In this document: positions 13,103 to 22,173 of the stretch, in pieces
Numbering within the stretch: position 1 is the first letter of the stretch
Layout of the letters: every line of letters begins with the position of its first letter
IMG/VR virus record: IMGVR_UViG_3300036857_000068
Span: 1 to 37,371 of that record
Length of the DNA: 37,371 bases
Reading direction: 5' to 3' (one strand)
Source: a virus
Made by a program: the position numbers and the translations under genes
Notes under the pieces: model-generated
What the model was told of the DNA's origin: nothing
What the model saw: the letters and a program-made list of their open reading frames with translations, nothing else
Database searches by the model: none

Positions 13103-13296
13103 GCGACGAGCTCGAGGTGCGCGAGCTCTCGTTCGACGAGGTCGTCGACGGGATGCGCGAGCCGCTCGCCGAGCTCGAGGCCGTGCTCGACGAGCTCGAG
13201 CCGCATACGCGTCGGTTCGTCGAGGGGATGCGGGCGGCGCTCGACCGGTACGACGCCGACGAGTACGACGAGCTCGTCGCCGACGAGGGCACGTGA
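13099..13296 (+). CDS. Acidic helical protein, 65 aa
   Basis: It starts at GTG 13099 (GTGA). The product is strongly acidic and helical (VVDGMREPLAELEAVLDELE), ending in an Asp/Glu/Tyr-rich segment. No family was recognised. It may be a chaperone or partner of the fibre genes that follow with 4-base overlaps. Confidence 0.6.
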   Translation: MSDELEVRELSFDEVVDGMREPLAELEAVLDELEPHTRRFVEGMRAALDRYDADEYDELVADEGT

Positions 13297-13676
13297 AGCC
13301 GGGCGCCTACAGCCTCGAGCTCTACCGGGGCGACAGCTTCGAGACTGACGTCCGAGTGTGGCTCGACGCCGGCAAGACTCAGCCGGCCGACCTCACGGGT
13401 GTCGAGGCGAAAGCGGAGGTGCGTGACAAGTCGGCGGGCTCGACGATCATCGAGCTCCGGGTGTCGATCACGGGGAACACGATCACGCTCAAGGTCGAGC
13501 CGGACGATTGGGACGCGTGGACACTGGCGCGCGGCGTGTGGGACCTGCAACTGACGTATCCGGATGCGAGTGTGCAGACGATTCTCGCCGGCAATGTCGC
13601 CGTGATTCCGGACGTCACTGATTCGTCGCCGTTGTCGACGATGATTGCGGGTCAGTCGGTTCGCAAGGTGGCATGA
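13293..13676 (+). CDS. Baseplate/fibre-associated beta domain protein
   Basis: The 127-aa product starts at GTG 13293. It is beta-rich and begins with [20 protein letters not shown] followed by [19 protein letters not shown]. This resembles the N-terminal domain of phage baseplate upper proteins and similar Ig-like fibre-attachment domains (a strand, then 'DLTG', then 'A.vR'). It may connect the collagen-like fibre encoded next to the virion. The family match is by pattern only. Confidence 0.6.
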   Translation: MKPGAYSLELYRGDSFETDVRVWLDAGKTQPADLTGVEAKAEVRDKSAGSTIIELRVSITGNTITLKVEPDDWDAWTLARGVWDLQLTYPDASVQTILAGNVAVIPDVTDSSPLSTMIAGQSVRKVA

Positions 13677-15442
13677 GCGAGGTCGTCGACGTGATGGTCG
13701 ATGCGGCCGAGCTCGTCGACGTGATTGAGGGGTCGTCGGTCGTCGTCGATGTTGAGCCGCAGGGGCCGGTCGTGGTCGATATCTCGGACGTGGCGGGGCC
13801 GCCGGGTATGCAGGGGCCGCCGGGGCCGGCGGGGCCGCAGGGGCCGCAGGGTGCGCCCGGCCCGGACGGCGCGCAGGGTGTGCAGGGGCCGGCGGGCGTC
13901 GACGGGGCGACTGGCGCGGAGGGGCCGGCGGGGCCGGCGGGAGCGGATGGAGCTCCGGGCGCGACGGGGCCGGCTGGGCCGCAGGGCGACGTCGGCCCGC
14001 AGGGCGCGCAGGGTGTGCAGGGGCCGCAGGGTGATCCGGGTCCGATCGGCCCGGAGGGGCCGCAAGGGCCGGCGGGCGCGGGCGCCGTCACCTACGCCTA
14101 CATGTTCGAGTCGACGCCGAGCGAACCGCCGACCGGGAGCGAGATTCGGTTCGACAACGCGACTGTGACGCTCGTCACTCGAGTGTGGATTCGGAACGTC
14201 ACCGCCGACGGCAACGACGTGCACAACGCGCTACTCTCGTTGCCGAACGCCGGGTCGATGCTGTACGTGCAGGACGAGGACGACTCGACGCGTTACGTCC
14301 GGTTCGATGTGACGGGCGACCCGGTCGATAAGACGAGCTACGTCGAAGTGCCGGTGCACTACGTGAGCTCGCAGGGCACGCTTCCCGAGCAGCGTGTGCA
14401 GGTCGTGTTCGCCGTGGCCGGGATCGCGGGGCCGGTGGGGCCGCCCGGACCGCAGGGGCCGACGGGGGCGCAGGGCGCGACCGGTGCGACGGGGGCGCAG
14501 GGGCCGGCGGGTCCCGCGGGCGCCGACGGGGCGACCGGGGCGACCGGAGCGACCGGGCCGCAGGGGCCGCAGGGCGACACCGGCGCGACCGGCTCGCAGG
14601 GGCCGGCGGGCTCGCAGGGTGTGCAGGGGCCGGCGGGTGTGCAGGGGCCGACGGGCCCGGCGGGCGCGAGCGGCGACGCGTGGGTCTACGGGACGGGCGC
14701 GCCGGCCGTGTCTGCCGATCCGATCGGGACGCTGTACCTCGACGGCGCCAATGGGAACGTGTGGGAACAGCAGGCCTCCGGATGGGTGTTCACCGGCATC
14801 ACGATCAAGGGGCCGATCGGCGCGACGGGGGCGCCCGGCTATCCGAGCACGAGCGGGCACGAGGCCGACGTGCTCACCGTGTCGGGCGGCGTGCCCGTGT
14901 GGGCCGACCCGGCCGCCGCGCCGAGCTACGGGACCAGCTTCCCGGCCTCGCCGGTCGACGGGCAGGAGCACGTGCTCGTCGACTCTGTGACGAACCCGAC
15001 CTATCAGTGGCGGTTCCGGTACAACGCTGGCTCGAGCTCCGCGTACAAGTGGGAGCTCATCGGCGGCACCGACGCGCGGGCGAGCGTGATGGGCAACGAC
15101 ACGACCACGACGACGAGCTCGTGGCTGAACCTCGGCACGGGGCCGACGTTCACGGTGCCGCGTGCCGGCGACTACTACGTCCGATGGGGCGTCGACATGA
15201 CTCACTCGGCCGCCGGCGGGCAGGGGGTCGCGGGGATCGCGCTCGGCGACGGCGTGCCGGCCGAGCCGACCGTGTGGCACAACGTCGCCGCCAATGGCTA
15301 CCGCGGCCCGAGCTCCGCTGAGACGTTCTATGCGGCCGTCGCCGCGGCGACCGTGCTCAAGATGCGATTCAACAACCAGTCCGGCGGGACGCTCACCGTC
15401 TCGAGGCGCTACATGGCCGTGCTCCCCTACCGCGTCTCGTGA
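13673..15442 (+). CDS. Collagen-like tail fibre
   Basis: The 589-aa product starts at ATG 13673 (ATGA). Two Gly-X-Y collagen-like blocks lie at about residues 42-138 and 252-333. A beta domain of about 110 residues separates them, and a C-terminal region (about 340-589) contains a likely trimeric head. Such fibres form long triple-stranded stalks and bind the host surface. The GXY blocks make the DNA look like a repeat array, but it is coding. Fibre genes usually follow the tail genes; here they lie before the terminase. Confidence 0.85.
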   Translation: MSEVVDVMVDAAELVDVIEGSSVVVDVEPQGPVVVDISDVAGPPGMQGPPGPAGPQGPQGAPGPDGAQGVQGPAGVDGATGAEGPAGPAGADGAPGATGPAGPQGDVGPQGAQGVQGPQGDPGPIGPEGPQGPAGAGAVTYAYMFESTPSEPPTGSEIRFDNATVTLVTRVWIRNVTADGNDVHNALLSLPNAGSMLYVQDEDDSTRYVRFDVTGDPVDKTSYVEVPVHYVSSQGTLPEQRVQVVFAVAGIAGPVGPPGPQGPTGAQGATGATGAQGPAGPAGADGATGATGATGPQGPQGDTGATGSQGPAGSQGVQGPAGVQGPTGPAGASGDAWVYGTGAPAVSADPIGTLYLDGANGNVWEQQASGWVFTGITIKGPIGATGAPGYPSTSGHEADVLTVSGGVPVWADPAAAPSYGTSFPASPVDGQEHVLVDSVTNPTYQWRFRYNAGSSSAYKWELIGGTDARASVMGNDTTTTTSSWLNLGTGPTFTVPRAGDYYVRWGVDMTHSAAGGQGVAGIALGDGVPAEPTVWHNVAANGYRGPSSAETFYAAVAAATVLKMRFNNQSGGTLTVSRRYMAVLPYRVS

Positions 15443-15741
15443 GCACCCCGGACCCCGCTGCGACTGACTGGGTGCCCGTGTGGTCAGTCGGCCCCGGCCT
15501 CAACATTCCGACGCCGGTCGTCGACGGTCACCTGTTCATTCCCTTCTACACGCAGTCGATGACGCTTCGCTCGTTCCGTTGCAATTGGTCGCTCTACGGG
15601 ATCAACAACTCAGGCGCGATCAAGAACGGGCAGGCGAGCGGCGTCATCGGCGCCGGCGCCGCGTCGGCCGCAGTCTCGTCGATCCAGTGGATTCAGGCCG
15701 CGCTATCCGGCAGCCGGTTCGCGCTGTTCGGGATCACCTAG
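15439..15741 (+). CDS. Small structural-like protein, 100 aa
   Basis: It starts at GTG 15439 (GTGA with the fibre stop). The sequence is beta-rich and Ser/Gly-rich ([20 protein letters not shown]) with lower charge than its neighbours. This fits a minor virion or fibre-tip protein. No family was recognised. Confidence 0.6.
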   Translation: MSTPDPAATDWVPVWSVGPGLNIPTPVVDGHLFIPFYTQSMTLRSFRCNWSLYGINNSGAIKNGQASGVIGAGAASAAVSSIQWIQAALSGSRFALFGIT

Positions 15742-15747
15742 GAGCTC

Positions 15748-16221
15748 GTGGCGCCGCCGCCGAAGCCTCCCGGACAACGCCGCCGCCGCAACGTCGGTCA
15801 AACTCAGTGGCGTACGTTCGTCGTCGGGCAGGGGAGGCGAGGCCGCGCGCCGACCCTGCCCGCCCGCCACCCGTCATGGTCCGCGTCGACGCGCGCATGG
15901 TGGCGCCGCGTGTGGGCGGCGCCGATGGCGGCCGCCTACCTCGAGGCCGACCTCGGCGCGTTGCACCGGCTCGCCGAGCTCGTCGAGCAGTTCGATCGAG
16001 GCGACCTCTCCGCGACCGGGCTCGCGGCGATGACGCAACTCGAGGACCGGTTCGGGCTCACGCCGAAAGCGCGGCAGGCGTTGCAATGGCAGGTGCTCGC
16101 GCAGGGCGAGCTCGAGCGGCGCGAACCGGCCGCGGCGAGCTCGAGCTCGAGCACGAGCTCCGCGCCGGCGGCGAACGTTCGACGGCTACGCGCGGTCGAC
16201 CCGCAGGCGGCGAGTTCGTGA
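15748..16221 (+). CDS. terS: Terminase small subunit
   Basis: The 157-aa product starts at GTG 15748. A basic start is followed by a Trp-rich segment typical of actinophage small terminases: SWSASTRAWWRRVWAAPMAA. A helical stretch (LGALHRLAELVEQFDRGD) and the motif RFGLTPKARQALQWQV come next. The tail is Ser-rich. The small subunit recognises phage DNA and regulates the large subunit, encoded three genes downstream. Confidence 0.78.
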   Translation: MAPPPKPPGQRRRRNVGQTQWRTFVVGQGRRGRAPTLPARHPSWSASTRAWWRRVWAAPMAAAYLEADLGALHRLAELVEQFDRGDLSATGLAAMTQLEDRFGLTPKARQALQWQVLAQGELERREPAAASSSSSTSSAPAANVRRLRAVDPQAASS

Positions 16222-16499
16222 GCTCGAGCTCGTTCACGTGCCCTGTCTGCGGCCGGACGTCGCACAACCCGAACGACGTCACCGAGCAATGGTGCGGCGC
16301 CTGCCACGGCGCGACCGGGCATCCGCCGCCGCCCGGCTACCGATGGGTGCTGTTCCGCGGCGGCGGCGAGCTCGACGGCGTCGGGCGCCTCGTGCCCGAA
16401 CGCGACCTAGAGCACGGGTTCGGCTACGAGCTCATGAGCAGCGGCGACGCGTACCGGTTCGACGGCGAAGCGTACGTGCTCGTCGAGGGCGACTCGTGA
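16218..16499 (+). CDS. Cys4 zinc-finger-like protein
   Basis: The 93-aa product starts at GTG 16218. Two Cys pairs, CPVC and CGAC, with spacing typical of a zinc ribbon (FTCPVCGRTSHNPND, then EQWCGACHG), occupy residues 8-33. The remainder is a short beta segment (YRWVLFRGGGELDG). It lies between the terminase subunits, so it may help DNA recognition or packaging, but this is inferred from position. Confidence 0.65.
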   Translation: MSSSSFTCPVCGRTSHNPNDVTEQWCGACHGATGHPPPPGYRWVLFRGGGELDGVGRLVPERDLEHGFGYELMSSGDAYRFDGEAYVLVEGDS

Positions 16500-16774
16500 G
16501 CGCGCTCGAGGCCTCGCCCGCGCGCCGCGGGCTCGTCTGGCTGCTCGAGCGCTACCCGCACCTCGAGCTCGTCGAGGCCGATTGGCAGGGATGGAACATG
16601 CCGCGCGGCGACGCGCGCGGGCCGTGGCTGCTCGTGACGCTGGGGCAGGAGTCGAGCTCGGCCGGCGATCCCGACGTGTTCGCGCTATGGCCGTTCGCCA
16701 TCTTCAAGCGCACCGGCGCCGTGCACCGCATCGACGGCGGGGCCGTGAGCGACGACCCGTTTTTCGTGCCGTGA
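16496..16774 (+). CDS. Hypothetical protein, 92 aa
   Basis: It starts at GTG 16496 (GTGA). The alpha/beta product has many aromatic residues (LVWLLERYPHLELVEADWQG and DPDVFALWPFAIFKRTG). The composition is that of a folded globular protein. No family was recognised. It is coupled by overlap to both neighbours. Confidence 0.62.
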   Translation: MSALEASPARRGLVWLLERYPHLELVEADWQGWNMPRGDARGPWLLVTLGQESSSAGDPDVFALWPFAIFKRTGAVHRIDGGAVSDDPFFVP

Positions 16775-17001
16775 CGACGCCGCCCGATTCGAGCGCGACG
16801 TTCCGCGCGGCGCTCGAGCTCTTCGAGGCCGCGCTGCTCGAGGCGCGCGTCGAGCGGGAGCTCGCCGCGGCGCGGGTCGCCAAGCTCAAGGCGGCCGCCG
16901 AGCTCGAGCGCGCGGGCCGCGTCGACGAGGCGCGCGCGATTCTCGACGAGGTCAAGGCCGAGCAGGGGCGCGCGTTCGGCGATGCCGTGGCGCGGCGCTA
17001 G
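16771..17001 (+). CDS. Coiled-coil protein before large terminase
   Basis: The 76-aa product starts at GTG 16771 (GTGA). It is nearly all helix, rich in Ala, Glu and Arg (AALELFEAALLEARVEREL), as in a coiled coil. Its 3' end overlaps the large terminase start by 20 bases. It may pair with a terminase subunit; no family was recognised. Confidence 0.6.
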   Translation: MTTPPDSSATFRAALELFEAALLEARVERELAAARVAKLKAAAELERAGRVDEARAILDEVKAEQGRAFGDAVARR

Positions 17002-18541
17002 CTACCCCGGTGAGTTCCCGACGCTCGGCTACGCGGTCGCCGAGCTCGTGCAAGAGCGGTGCGTCATCCCGGACGGCGACCACGGCGGCGAGCCGTACCT
17101 GTTGACGAACGAGATGATCCGGTTCCTGCTCTGGCACTACCGGATCGACCCTGCAACCGGCCGGTTCGCGTTCAACCGCGGGTCGCAACTCGTCCGGCCG
17201 CAGAAGTGGGGCAAGGCGCCATTCGCGGCCGCCATGATTTGCGCCGAGGTTGACCCGGACGGTCCGGTCGTCCCGGACGGATGGGACGCGAAAGGCGAGC
17301 CCGTCGGCCGCCCGTGGGCGACACCGTGGGTGCAGGTCACGGCCGGATCGGAGGACCAGACCGACAACGTGTGGCGCGCGCTCGTGCCGATGATCGAGCT
17401 CGGCCCGCTCGCCGCCGTGCTCACGGACACCGGCGAGACGCGGATCAACCTGCCCGGAGGGGGCCGCATCGAGCCCGTCACGAGCTCCGCGCAGTCGAGG
17501 CTCGGACAGCGGATCACGTTCGTCGTGCAGGACCAGACCGAGTCATGGACGAAGCGGAACGGCGGCCGCGCGCTCGCCGACACGCAACGCCGGAACGTCG
17601 CCGGGATCGGCGGCCGCTGGCTCGAGACGACGAACGCGTGGGACCCCACCGACGAGAGCGTGGCGCAGCAGACGAGCGAGAGCGGCGAGCCCGGCGTGTA
17701 CCGCGACGACGTCGACCCCGGCGCCGGCTCGATCCGCAACAAGCGCGAACGCCGGCGCATGCTCCGCAAGGTCTACGGCGACTCGTGGTGGGTCGACCTC
17801 GACCGCGTCGAGACGGAGGTCGTCGCGCTGCTCGAGCGCGACCCGGCGCAGGCCGAACGCTACTTCCTCAACCGCAAGTCGGCGGCCGCCGACGCCGCGT
17901 TCGACGGCGACCGGTGGGAGGAGCTCGTCGCCGAGCACGAGGTGCCCGAGGGGTCGCTCATCGTGGTCGGCGTCGACGGCGCCCGGTTCGACGACGCGCT
18001 CGCCATCGTCGGGACGGAGGTCGAGACGGGCTATCAGTGGCCGATCGGGATATGGGAGCGGCCGAGCTCGGCGCCGCACGATTACGAGCACCCGCTCGAC
18101 GAGGCCGACGAGGCGCTCGAGGACGCGTTCGAGCGGTTCGACGTGTGGCGTGTGTACGCCGACCCTCAGTGGATCGAGGGGCTCGTCGACTCGTGGCGCG
18201 GCCGGTGGGGCGAGCAGCGTGTGCACGCGTGGCACACGAGCCGCACGCGGGCGACCGCGTGGGCGGTTCGCAGTTTCATCGCGGCGCAGGTCGGCGGCGA
18301 CACGACGCACGCCGCGTCGGAGCTCCTCACCCGTCACGTCAAGAACGCGCGCAAGCGGCACGTCGGCGTGTTCGACGAGGATCACCGGCCGCTCTACGTG
18401 ATCGGGAAGGACCGGCCCGGCTCGCCGCGGAAGATCGACGCGGCGATGGCCGCGGTCCTCTCGTGGGAGGCGCGGGGCGACGCGATCGCCGCCGGCGCCA
18501 ACCGTCGTCGGCGCGAGCCGACTCCGCTCATCGCGTTCTAG
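16982..18541 (+). CDS. terL: Terminase large subunit
   Basis: The 519-aa product starts at ATG 16982. A variant Walker A (RPQKWGKAP, residues 72-80) and the arrangement of the following strands mark the packaging ATPase. The C-terminal nuclease has VVGVDGARFDDALAIV (D332), YADPQWIE and a final KIDAAMAAVL segment, as in RNase H-fold terminases. The enzyme pumps DNA into the prohead and cuts it. The start overlaps the previous gene by 20 bases; no better start is visible downstream. Confidence 0.93.
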   Translation: MPWRGASYPGEFPTLGYAVAELVQERCVIPDGDHGGEPYLLTNEMIRFLLWHYRIDPATGRFAFNRGSQLVRPQKWGKAPFAAAMICAEVDPDGPVVPDGWDAKGEPVGRPWATPWVQVTAGSEDQTDNVWRALVPMIELGPLAAVLTDTGETRINLPGGGRIEPVTSSAQSRLGQRITFVVQDQTESWTKRNGGRALADTQRRNVAGIGGRWLETTNAWDPTDESVAQQTSESGEPGVYRDDVDPGAGSIRNKRERRRMLRKVYGDSWWVDLDRVETEVVALLERDPAQAERYFLNRKSAAADAAFDGDRWEELVAEHEVPEGSLIVVGVDGARFDDALAIVGTEVETGYQWPIGIWERPSSAPHDYEHPLDEADEALEDAFERFDVWRVYADPQWIEGLVDSWRGRWGEQRVHAWHTSRTRATAWAVRSFIAAQVGGDTTHAASELLTRHVKNARKRHVGVFDEDHRPLYVIGKDRPGSPRKIDAAMAAVLSWEARGDAIAAGANRRRREPTPLIAF

Positions 18542-18627
18542 CTCGAGCTCGAGCTCCGCGCCGGCCATCCACGAAGTGAATGAGCGAATGACCCATTCGA
18601 GGGATGGCGATTCGTCGTCGCATCGAC

Positions 18628-18635
18628 GATAATGT
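18628..18635 (+). promoter_or_regulatory. Possible promoter for dpdA
   Basis: GATAATGT (18628-18635) is the best -10-like sequence in the AT-richer gap after terL; TAATGT fits TANNNT. No convincing -35 is seen. A short inverted pair GAATG...CATTC lies just upstream (about 18577-18599). A good ribosome site (GAAAGGAAAG) precedes ATG 18673. Confidence 0.35.
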
Positions 18636-18672
18636 AGTCAGAATGAACGCTACGGAGAAAGGAAAGAGTGAA

Positions 18673-19965
18673 ATGAACGGATTCGAGCTCTCCCCCATCG
18701 TCGAGTCGCCGGCCTCCGGGCCGGGCGCGCTCGCCGGCTTCGAGACGACCTGCTCGTGCGGGCTCGTCTTGAAGAGCTCGCTTCGGTCGCTCATCGAGGC
18801 CGACGCCGCCGAGCATGCCGACTGGCACGCTCGGCAGGCGGCCCGCGCCGAGCGGATCAAGAGCGACATAGTGACGATGGGACCGGAGGCCGCGCTTCGC
18901 AAGGCCGCGGCCGCCGTCGAGCCCGAGCTCGGCGTCGGCGACGTCGTCGAGCAGGTCGGCTACGACGTGCAGTTCACGGTCGTCGGCAAGTGGCGCGGCT
19001 ACCTGCGGCTCGTCGGGCCGGCCGGGACCGAGCACAAGGCGCCGCGCTCCGAGCTCACGCTCGTCGAGCGCGCGCCGCGGCCGTCCGTCGACGAGCGCGG
19101 CACGGTGCTGCTCGTCACGACCGCTCACCCGTCCATGAAGCAGCACACGCTCGACGGCGACCTGCACCCGAACCTCGGCCGGCTCATCACCCCGCGGCAC
19201 ACGAGCTCGATCGAAAAGACGGCCGGCGAGGGTATCCCGTGGGCCGCCGACAACGACTGTTTTCAGGGGCTCGACGCCGACGCCTACACGCGGATGATCG
19301 ACCGCATCGCAGGCCTCCCCGGCTGCATGTTCGTCACGGTGCCCGACGTCGTCGCCGACGTCGAGGCGACGTTCGAGCAGTTCGACCGGTGGATCGTCGA
19401 GCTCGAGGCGCGCGGCCTCCCGGCGGCGCTCGTCGCGCAGGACGGGCTCGAGCTCGAGCTCGACCGTGTCCAGTGGGATCGCATCGCCGCCGTGTTCATC
19501 GGCGGGTCGACCGAGTGGAAGGAATCGGCGGCCGCCGTCGAGGTCGCCCGCGAGGCGCGCCGGCGCGGCAAGCTCGTTCACTGGGGCCGCGTGAACACGC
19601 GCCGTCGGTTCGACCTCATCGTTGCGAGCGGCGTCGCCGACTCGTTCGACGGGTCCAAGTGGGCCCGGTTCCGCACTACCTACCTCAACACGGGGCTCTC
19701 GTGGGCACACGAGACGTCCGGAAGGGAGCAAGCTGCCATGCCTGTCTATCGTTTCGAGCTCGACGCCGAGGCGTCCGATGAGACTGACGCGACGATCGTC
19801 GCCGAGGTGCTCGTCGGCGCGATCCGCGACGAGCGCAACTATCCGGCCGAGCCGGTCGCGTGCCGCTACCGGCTCGTCGCCGACTCGTGGGACACGCCCG
19901 GCCCGTGGGCGACCGGCCCGTGGGCCGAGCTCGACACGCACGTCGAGGGAGGTGAGCAGGCGTGA
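18673..19965 (+). CDS. dpdA: DpdA-like 7-deazaguanine DNA transglycosylase
   Basis: The 430-aa product starts at ATG 18673, chosen for its ribosome site over ATG 18604 and 18643. The core (about 135-350) looks like the tRNA-guanine transglycosylase paralogue DpdA of phages: IPWAADNDCFQGL (D193), FVTVPDVVADVEATFEQFDR, VAQDGLELE, FIGGSTEWKE and GKLVHWGRVN, then ADSFDGSKW (D326, likely nucleophile). DpdA exchanges guanine in DNA for a 7-deazaguanine base, which blocks many restriction enzymes. An N-terminal C27/C29/H48/H52 cluster and an SH3-like stretch are extra. The last 75 residues follow an internal ATG (19738) with its own ribosome site and could be a separate protein. Confidence 0.78.
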   Translation: MNGFELSPIVESPASGPGALAGFETTCSCGLVLKSSLRSLIEADAAEHADWHARQAARAERIKSDIVTMGPEAALRKAAAAVEPELGVGDVVEQVGYDVQFTVVGKWRGYLRLVGPAGTEHKAPRSELTLVERAPRPSVDERGTVLLVTTAHPSMKQHTLDGDLHPNLGRLITPRHTSSIEKTAGEGIPWAADNDCFQGLDADAYTRMIDRIAGLPGCMFVTVPDVVADVEATFEQFDRWIVELEARGLPAALVAQDGLELELDRVQWDRIAAVFIGGSTEWKESAAAVEVAREARRRGKLVHWGRVNTRRRFDLIVASGVADSFDGSKWARFRTTYLNTGLSWAHETSGREQAAMPVYRFELDAEASDETDATIVAEVLVGAIRDERNYPAEPVACRYRLVADSWDTPGPWATGPWAELDTHVEGGEQA

Positions 19966-20213
19966 CGCCGCGCGCGAACATTCCGGCGCTCGAGCAGCGA
20001 CTCGCCGAGCTACGGCAGGCCGAGCTCGACCGCGTCACGCGGGCGGCCGACGCGCTCGAGGCCGCGCAGGCCGAGCTCGACGCCGCCGTCGGCTCGGCGA
20101 GCGACGCCGGCCTGTCGATCCGCGCGATTGCGAACGCGGCCCGCATGTCGTTCGAGTGGACGCGTCGGCGGCTGCTCACGCGGGACGCCGAGGCGTCGGG
20201 GGTGACGTCGTGA
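19962..20213 (+). CDS. Coiled-coil plus HTH-like protein
   Basis: The 83-aa product starts at GTG 19962 (GTGA). A long helix (LEQRLAELRQAELDRVTRAA) is followed by a short HTH-like segment (GLSIRAIANAARMSFEWTRR). It could be a small regulator or a partner of DpdA. No family was recognised. Confidence 0.58.
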   Translation: MTPRANIPALEQRLAELRQAELDRVTRAADALEAAQAELDAAVGSASDAGLSIRAIANAARMSFEWTRRRLLTRDAEASGVTS

Positions 20214-20665
20214 GGCGCGCCGTCCTCATCCTTGTCGCCGCGGTCGCGCTCGTCGTCCCGGCGGCGAGCTCCGCGGCCGTCGCGAGTGGTTTCTCGGGCG
20301 ACCAATCTACCGGCGAGATGTATGACATATCCCGCGTCGCGGCTGCGAACCCGGAGCGTGACCCGCCGCCGCCTCCCGGCCTCCGCGCCGAGCTCGAGCA
20401 GGGCGGCTACAGCTACGTCGGCGGCGTCCGCTCGCAAGGGTCGGTCGTCTACTTCTCGAAGCGCGGCAAGCTGCAGGTCAAGGCGGCCATGCGGACGAAG
20501 TCGAGGAACGCTGCCCTGCTACTCGTGATCGCCGTTCGCTCGATGGGCGACAAGCGGCAAGAGCTCGAGGCGGCGTTCGGCACACCGGGTCACAAGGCGC
20601 GGATCGTCGGCGTCGAGACGTGGCGCCGGTACGCCGTGTTCTCGCTCGTGTACGTGAAACGCTAG
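20210..20665 (+). CDS. Secreted protein of unknown function
   Basis: The 151-aa product starts at GTG 20210 (GTGA). A clear signal peptide covers about residues 1-23 (VRRAVLILVAAVALVVPAAS then SAA). The mature part has a Pro-rich stretch (ERDPPPPPG) and an alpha/beta domain ending in RIVGVETWRRYAVFSLVYVK. Secreted proteins in temperate phages often alter the lysogen's surface or block superinfection. That role is only a suggestion here. Confidence 0.65.
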   Translation: MRRAVLILVAAVALVVPAASSAAVASGFSGDQSTGEMYDISRVAAANPERDPPPPPGLRAELEQGGYSYVGGVRSQGSVVYFSKRGKLQVKAAMRTKSRNAALLLVIAVRSMGDKRQELEAAFGTPGHKARIVGVETWRRYAVFSLVYVKR

Positions 20666-20707
20666 CCTCAGACTTCCACCCGCCTACCTCGAGGCGGCCG
20701 TCGCCGT

Positions 20708-20737
20708 TTCACGACCGTCGGCGCGCGAGCGTAGACT
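20708..20737 (+). promoter_or_regulatory. Promoter TTCACG-N18-TAGACT for head operon
   Basis: The -35 is TTCACG (20708-20713) and the -10 is TAGACT (20732-20737). Transcription would start near 20744, about five bases before ATG 20749, which has no ribosome site, so a leaderless or near-leaderless mRNA is expected. TAGACTCC is repeated at 34734-34741. Confidence 0.5.
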
Positions 20738-20748
20738 CCCGCGCAGGG

Positions 20749-22173
20749 ATGAGCGCGCTCGACCTGCAGGCGACCAACGCGGCCGCGGCCGAGGACGTCC
20801 CGACGCTCGAGCCGCTCCGCGACGTGCTGCTCGCCAAGCTCAGAGTGCAGCGCGAGCTCGCCGAGACGTTCTACGACTGGTACCGGTGCCGACAGCGGCC
20901 GCCCGACATGCCCGCGGCCGCCGACTACAAGCCGGCATTCGAGCGTATGCGGAACATGGCTCGAGGCGCGTGGGCGCGGCTCGTCGTCGACACGATCGCC
21001 GAGCGGCTCGCCGTGCAAGGCGTGCAGACCACGGGCGGCGAGGCGGCCGACACGCGAGCGTGGTCACGGCTGCAGGCGAGCCGCGTCGACTCGGATCAAC
21101 GCGACGTGCACACCGAGGCGCTCATCACCGGCGTCAGCTACGTGAGCGTGAGCGGGTCGGGCGACGCCGTGCGGATCACTCCCGAGACGTGCCTCGAGGT
21201 CGCGCACCTCGCCGTGCCCGGCGATCGGCGCGTCACCGACGCAGCGATCAAGGTGCTCCCGCTCGGCCGCGGCCGCTGGCTCGCCGAGCTCTACACGAAC
21301 CTCGTCGTCGCCTCGTGGGAGGCGACCTACCGGGACCCGACCCGGACGCCGCTCATCGACGGAGCTCGCGCGCCGTGGGACGACACGCCGCTCGTCGTGC
21401 CGAACGAGCTCGAGGTCGTCCCGATCGTCCCGTTCGAGAACCGGCCGACGACCGCGTCGCCCGGCCTGTCCGAGCTCGACGAGCTCATCCCGATCCTCGA
21501 GCGGATTCAGGAGCTCGAGCTCGCCAAGCTCATCGCCGTCTACTCCGTCACGTTCCCGCAGAAGTGGGCGACCGACCTCAAAATCGTCCGGGACCCGGAG
21601 ACGAACAAGCCGATCAACCCGTTCGAGTCGGGGCCGATGCGACTATGGGTGAGCGAGAACCCCGACACGAAGTTCGGCGCGTTCCCGGCCGGCGAAATCG
21701 GGCAGTACCTCCGCGCGATCGACGACGAGGTCGCCGAGCTCGCCGCCATCTCCCGCGTGCCGTCCTACTACTTCGTGCAGTCGGACCTCGCTAACCCGCC
21801 GAGCGCGGAGTCGCTCGTCACGAGCGAGACGGGGCTCGTCACGAAGTGTCTCGACCGCATGCGGTCCTACGGCGAGTCGTGGGAGCAGGTCGTCCGGATC
21901 GCGGCTCTCGCCGCCGGCGATGCGGAGGTCGGCGGCGACCTATCCCTCGAGGTGCTGTGGCACACGCCCGAGCGGCGCAACCCGGCCGTGGTCGCCGACG
22001 CCGCGACGAAGATGCAGGCGGTCGGCGTGCCGACGGAGGCCGTGTGGGCGTTCCTCGGCTACTCGCCGCAGGCGATCCAGCGCATGCGGGTCACGGCGCG
22101 AGCCGAGCAGCTTGCAGCCGCGGCCGCCGCGGCCGCCGCGGCGCCGCCGGCGGTGCCCGGTGCCACCGCGTAG
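20749..22173 (+). CDS. Portal protein (SPP1 gp6-like)
   Basis: The 474-aa product starts at ATG 20749. Length and features fit the SPP1 gp6 family: an N-terminal helix, a central VRITPETCLEVAHL segment, a clip-like region (VPIVPFENRPTT) and a long helical part (LDELIPILERIQELELAKLI, then AISRVPSYYFVQSD). The portal ring forms the DNA entry vertex and docks terminase. The C-terminal tail is poly-Ala. It is followed in order by a MuF-like protein and a scaffold, the usual head-gene order. Confidence 0.9.
   Translation: MSALDLQATNAAAAEDVPTLEPLRDVLLAKLRVQRELAETFYDWYRCRQRPPDMPAAADYKPAFERMRNMARGAWARLVVDTIAERLAVQGVQTTGGEAADTRAWSRLQASRVDSDQRDVHTEALITGVSYVSVSGSGDAVRITPETCLEVAHLAVPGDRRVTDAAIKVLPLGRGRWLAELYTNLVVASWEATYRDPTRTPLIDGARAPWDDTPLVVPNELEVVPIVPFENRPTTASPGLSELDELIPILERIQELELAKLIAVYSVTFPQKWATDLKIVRDPETNKPINPFESGPMRLWVSENPDTKFGAFPAGEIGQYLRAIDDEVAELAAISRVPSYYFVQSDLANPPSAESLVTSETGLVTKCLDRMRSYGESWEQVVRIAALAAGDAEVGGDLSLEVLWHTPERRNPAVVADAATKMQAVGVPTEAVWAFLGYSPQAIQRMRVTARAEQLAAAAAAAAAAPPAVPGATA

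Noticed and set aside
13798-14082. Repeat array resembling CRISPR or satellite DNA
   Set aside because: The period is 9 bases and follows Gly-X-Y codons of the collagen-like fibre. There are no repeat-spacer units.
18604-18672. Upstream start for DpdA (ATG 18604 or 18643)
   Set aside because: The region looks like promoter and leader, and the only good ribosome site serves ATG 18673.
18538-19941. 467-aa minus-strand frame opposite dpdA
   Set aside because: It is an antisense shadow caused by high GC. The + strand carries conserved DpdA motifs.
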